Position numbers and translations under genes: made by a program. Positions 4,115 through 6,183 of a stretch of 6,183 nucleotides of DNA are shown in pieces (position 1 is the stretch's first letter; each line of letters begins with the position of its first letter). The stretch is from positions 1-6,183 of the forward strand of contig CALFHQ010000600.1 of NCBI GenBank assembly GCA_937876385.1, given 5' to 3'. This DNA is from an uncultured Pseudomonadota bacterium. GTDB taxonomy: Bacteria > Myxococcota_A > UBA9042 > CAIXZC01. The notes beneath the pieces are model-generated. The model was not told the origin of the DNA and ran no database searches. It saw only the letters and a program-made list of their open reading frames with translations.

Positions 4115-5521
4115 ATGAGTCTGCGTTGGACATTGGCTCTTCTTGTTGTGCTGCTGTTTGGTTGTTCATCCTCTGATTCGGGTCCAGGGGACACCTCCGT
4201 AAAAGACGACGGGGTAGCAGATTCAAGCGCCACCGACTTGTCAGCGGATACCACCACTGTAGACACGTCATTGGACCAGGCAACACCGGATGACGCTGCG
4301 CTGGAGGTTGACACGGAGGCCCCCTACGAGTGTAGCGGAGTGCCCACCGGAAGAACCCTCAGTGCGGAAGCCGACGAGACCTTTGATTTGGGTCCCTACC
4401 TGATGCAAGCGACCCCGGAGACCATCGTGGTGATGTGGCGGACTCTGGAGCCGGAAGCCGGGAAAGTGTCCTTCGGCCCGTCCGGAGAAAACCTCGATTT
4501 GGTGGTGGAAGAGACGATACCGACGCTTGTGCACGAGGTGACGCTGGAATCCCTCGAGCCCAACACAGACTATGATTATCAGGTCGAATCCGGAGGGCGA
4601 ACCAGCGCTGTACACACCTTCCACAGTTCCATGAAAGAGGACCGTCCCTTCCGCTTTGCGGTGTTCGGGGACAACCAGAACGGCCCCAACGTCCTTATCA
4701 AGGTCGTAGCGCAGATATTGGAGTTTGGTCCCTACCTCGTTTTGGGGGTTGGGGACCATGTGCAGGAAGGGAATATGGCGGCGTTGTGGAAGGAGCAGCT
4801 TTTTGGACCGGCTCGCTCGCTGTTCCATCAAGCAAGCTTCTATGCCACCATGGGCAACCACGAGTCCCGCTCCCAGGATTACTTCGATTTGTATTCCTAC
4901 CCCAATCCCAGCGATGACCCGGAGCATGAAGCCTACTATGCCTTCACGTATGGGTCGGTGTTCTTCTTGTGCTTGGATTCGATGACGTTGCTGTGCCCTC
5001 TAGGAGACGTTGATACACCCGAATCCGAGTGGATCAAAGAGGTGTTGGAGAGTCCCGAGGCCAAGAATGCGAAGTGGCGTTTTGCCTACTCCCACACGCC
5101 GGCTTGGACAGAGAGCTGGTCCCCCGGAGAGTGTACCTTCAGTGGAAACAAGTGCATGCAGGATTGGCTTATTCCGTTGTTGGCGGAGCATGGGTTCCAT
5201 GGATTCTTCTCGGGACACACCCACGACTACGAGCGGGGCTACTACGACGGGTTGATTCACTTCATCACCGGCGGTGCCGGAGGGCACCTGGATGAATGGT
5301 GTTTAGACCATGAAGGAACCACGGTGGTGTATCAGGGCCACAACCACCTGGAAGTCGATGTTGGCTGTGACTCTGTGCGAATCCAGGCCGTGAATCTGGA
5401 TGGCGATGTGGTGGACTGGGTGGAGTTTGGCCCGGAGACGCCGGTCAATATCATCGACGAAGGCCCCGCCGACAACCTCCCCGAACTCATCGTGAACGAA
5501 GCCTCGCCTACTCTCGATTGA
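4115..5521 (+). CDS. Metallophosphoesterase lipoprotein, purple-acid-phosphatase type
   Basis: The 468-aa product starts with a lipoprotein signal (MSLRWTLALLVVLLFGC; Cys17 lipidated, Ser at +2 as in outer-membrane lipoproteins). Residues 18-70 are a flexible Asp/Thr/Ser-rich tether. Residues about 90-172 are the fibronectin-III-like N-terminal domain of purple acid phosphatases (PETIVVMWRT, LEPNTDYDYQV). Residues 177-437 are the metallophosphoesterase domain, with all five metal motifs: FGD (Asp186), GD (Asp214), GNHE (247-250), YSHTP (His327) and GHTHDYER (367-374). The Tyr that binds ferric iron in true purple acid phosphatases (GDxxY) is Gln217 here. It probably hydrolyses phosphate esters at the cell surface; the substrate, which could also be a nucleotide or phospholipid, cannot be read. 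The start has a GGAGG site (4106-4110) at a short four-base spacing. Cys285, 294, 340, 347, 396 and 418 could form disulphides. Confidence 0.92.
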   Translation: MSLRWTLALLVVLLFGCSSSDSGPGDTSVKDDGVADSSATDLSADTTTVDTSLDQATPDDAALEVDTEAPYECSGVPTGRTLSAEADETFDLGPYLMQATPETIVVMWRTLEPEAGKVSFGPSGENLDLVVEETIPTLVHEVTLESLEPNTDYDYQVESGGRTSAVHTFHSSMKEDRPFRFAVFGDNQNGPNVLIKVVAQILEFGPYLVLGVGDHVQEGNMAALWKEQLFGPARSLFHQASFYATMGNHESRSQDYFDLYSYPNPSDDPEHEAYYAFTYGSVFFLCLDSMTLLCPLGDVDTPESEWIKEVLESPEAKNAKWRFAYSHTPAWTESWSPGECTFSGNKCMQDWLIPLLAEHGFHGFFSGHTHDYERGYYDGLIHFITGGAGGHLDEWCLDHEGTTVVYQGHNHLEVDVGCDSVRIQAVNLDGDVVDWVEFGPETPVNIIDEGPADNLPELIVNEASPTLD

Positions 5522-5600
5522 TATTCCATCCCTTCTCCCCTGGACAAGGAAGAATTCAAACCGAAACCATCAACTCGCTGAGTGCGTCATCTTGCCACTC
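5522..5600. other. Convergent intergenic gap without a clear terminator
   Basis: These 79 bases separate the stops of the phosphoesterase gene and the minus-strand secreted-protein gene. The only pairing seen is GAGTG (5580-5584) with CACTC (5596-5600), a five-base stem with an 11-base loop and no T-tract. Nothing else is recognised. Confidence 0.5.
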
Positions 5601-6137
5601 TTACCACACAATCGGCTGGGCCACCGGCTTGAACTTGCCCTGGTACACAGCGTAAACGGTGACATGGTGGCGGGTTGGGCAGCAGGAGGCATCGTCGTTC
5701 CCGTACGCGGACCCGGCTATCACGATGGCGCCGCCGGCGATGTGAATTGAGTCTATTCCGGGTTCCTGAAGACTTGCGTCAAAGGTCTTCGATGCGATGA
5801 GATGGGTCTTGGTGCCGGACACTCGGTACACCGATAGGATGTCACCGTGGTTGTTTCCACCCCCGAGTCCTTCGTAGGAGAATTGGATGACCATGACGGG
5901 GGCATTCTCTCCTTTGATGGTTCCTTTTCTGGTCGCTCCCAGGGTCACTGTTCCACCGTCGTACAGTGCGGAGTTTCCCTTGAAATGGACCACTTCACCC
6001 CCCTTCATGACTTGAATTGAGAGGGTATTCGACGCCTTCTTCTGTTCTGCTCGACGAGTTGTCTTCTGAGCAAAGGCGTTGGATTGGCCGGCGATGAAGA
6101 GTGCGAAGATGAGAAGGGACAGGACGGTTCTTTTCAT
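5601..6137 (-). CDS. Secreted protein with a CCP motif, unknown function
   Basis: The 178-aa product has a classical Sec signal peptide: MKR, a hydrophobic core (TVLSLLIFALFIAG) and a likely signal peptidase I site AFA-Q, cut after residue 23. There is no lipobox. A basic linker follows (KTTRRAEQKK). The mature domain is predicted to be mostly beta: VMVIQFSYEGLGGGNNHGDILSVYRV (81-106), a central IHIAGGAIVIAGSAY, then NDDASCCPTRHHVTVYAVYQGKFKPV (147-172). The adjacent Cys pair 152-153, before Pro-Thr and after an acidic segment, recalls the C-terminal motif of LppP/LprE-type exported actinobacterial proteins; this likeness is from memory and short. These are the only two cysteines of the mature protein. 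A GGGAG ribosome site (6148-6144) lies six bases before the ATG. It is convergent with the phosphoesterase gene; its upstream region leaves the window after 46 bases. Confidence 0.85.
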   Translation of the reverse strand: MKRTVLSLLIFALFIAGQSNAFAQKTTRRAEQKKASNTLSIQVMKGGEVVHFKGNSALYDGGTVTLGATRKGTIKGENAPVMVIQFSYEGLGGGNNHGDILSVYRVSGTKTHLIASKTFDASLQEPGIDSIHIAGGAIVIAGSAYGNDDASCCPTRHHVTVYAVYQGKFKPVAQPIVW

Positions 6138-6183
6138 GGTGGACTCCCGCTTGAGTGGAACGAAGTTGCGCGATGGAAATGGT

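Noticed and set aside
4268..4927. Minus-strand 219-residue open frame inside the phosphoesterase gene
   Set aside because: It lies antisense to conserved metallophosphoesterase motifs and has no domain-like character of its own.
5580..5600. Short stem GAGTG/CACTC as a terminator for the secreted-protein gene
   Set aside because: A five-base stem with an 11-base loop and no T-tract on either strand is too weak to call.

Overview
The window is GC-rich (roughly 55-60% by eye) and bacterial, with good Shine-Dalgarno sites before most starts. It carries several exported proteins: two lipoproteins, one Sec-secreted protein, and a multi-repeat cysteine-rich protein. The Asp/Thr/Ser-rich tether behind the lipobox of the phosphoesterase and the CG[DN]GxC...CxxDC repeats are typical of Myxococcota and related former Deltaproteobacteria (myxobacteria, Bradymonadia). 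That assignment is inferred from style; there is no rRNA or marker gene here. I see no tRNA, rRNA, CRISPR array, insertion sequence or phage gene.

Layout. (1) At 2-1282 (+) lies the 3' part of a protein ending in nine tandem four-cysteine repeats. (2) At 1327-1686 (-) is a small three-helix membrane protein of unknown function, convergent with the first gene. (3) At 1844-2263 (+) is a small lipoprotein, divergent from the membrane protein. (4) A 145-bp convergent gap holds inverted repeats. (5) Then come two minus-strand genes that probably form a transcription unit: at 3068-3961 a VOC (glyoxalase/bleomycin-resistance fold) domain fused to an AHSA1-type SRPBCC domain, and downstream at 2409-2996 a pentapeptide-repeat protein with Qnr-like features. 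(6) The 153-bp divergent region 3962-4114 has two overlapping, face-to-face sigma70-like promoters and two leader hairpins. (7) At 4115-5521 (+) is a lipoprotein of the metallophosphoesterase/purple-acid-phosphatase type. (8) At 5601-6137 (-) is a secreted protein of unknown function with a CCP motif.

How they may work together. The exported proteins look like independent cell-envelope genes, and gene direction changes at almost every boundary. The one plausible functional pair is VOC-SRPBCC plus pentapeptide protein. Both are cytoplasmic, co-oriented and 71 bp apart, and their superfamilies include drug-binding/modifying proteins and topoisomerase-protecting proteins, so a small-molecule tolerance module is a reasonable but untested idea. 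The strongest regulatory signal is the promoter overlap at 3993-4027. No gap exceeds 300 bases.
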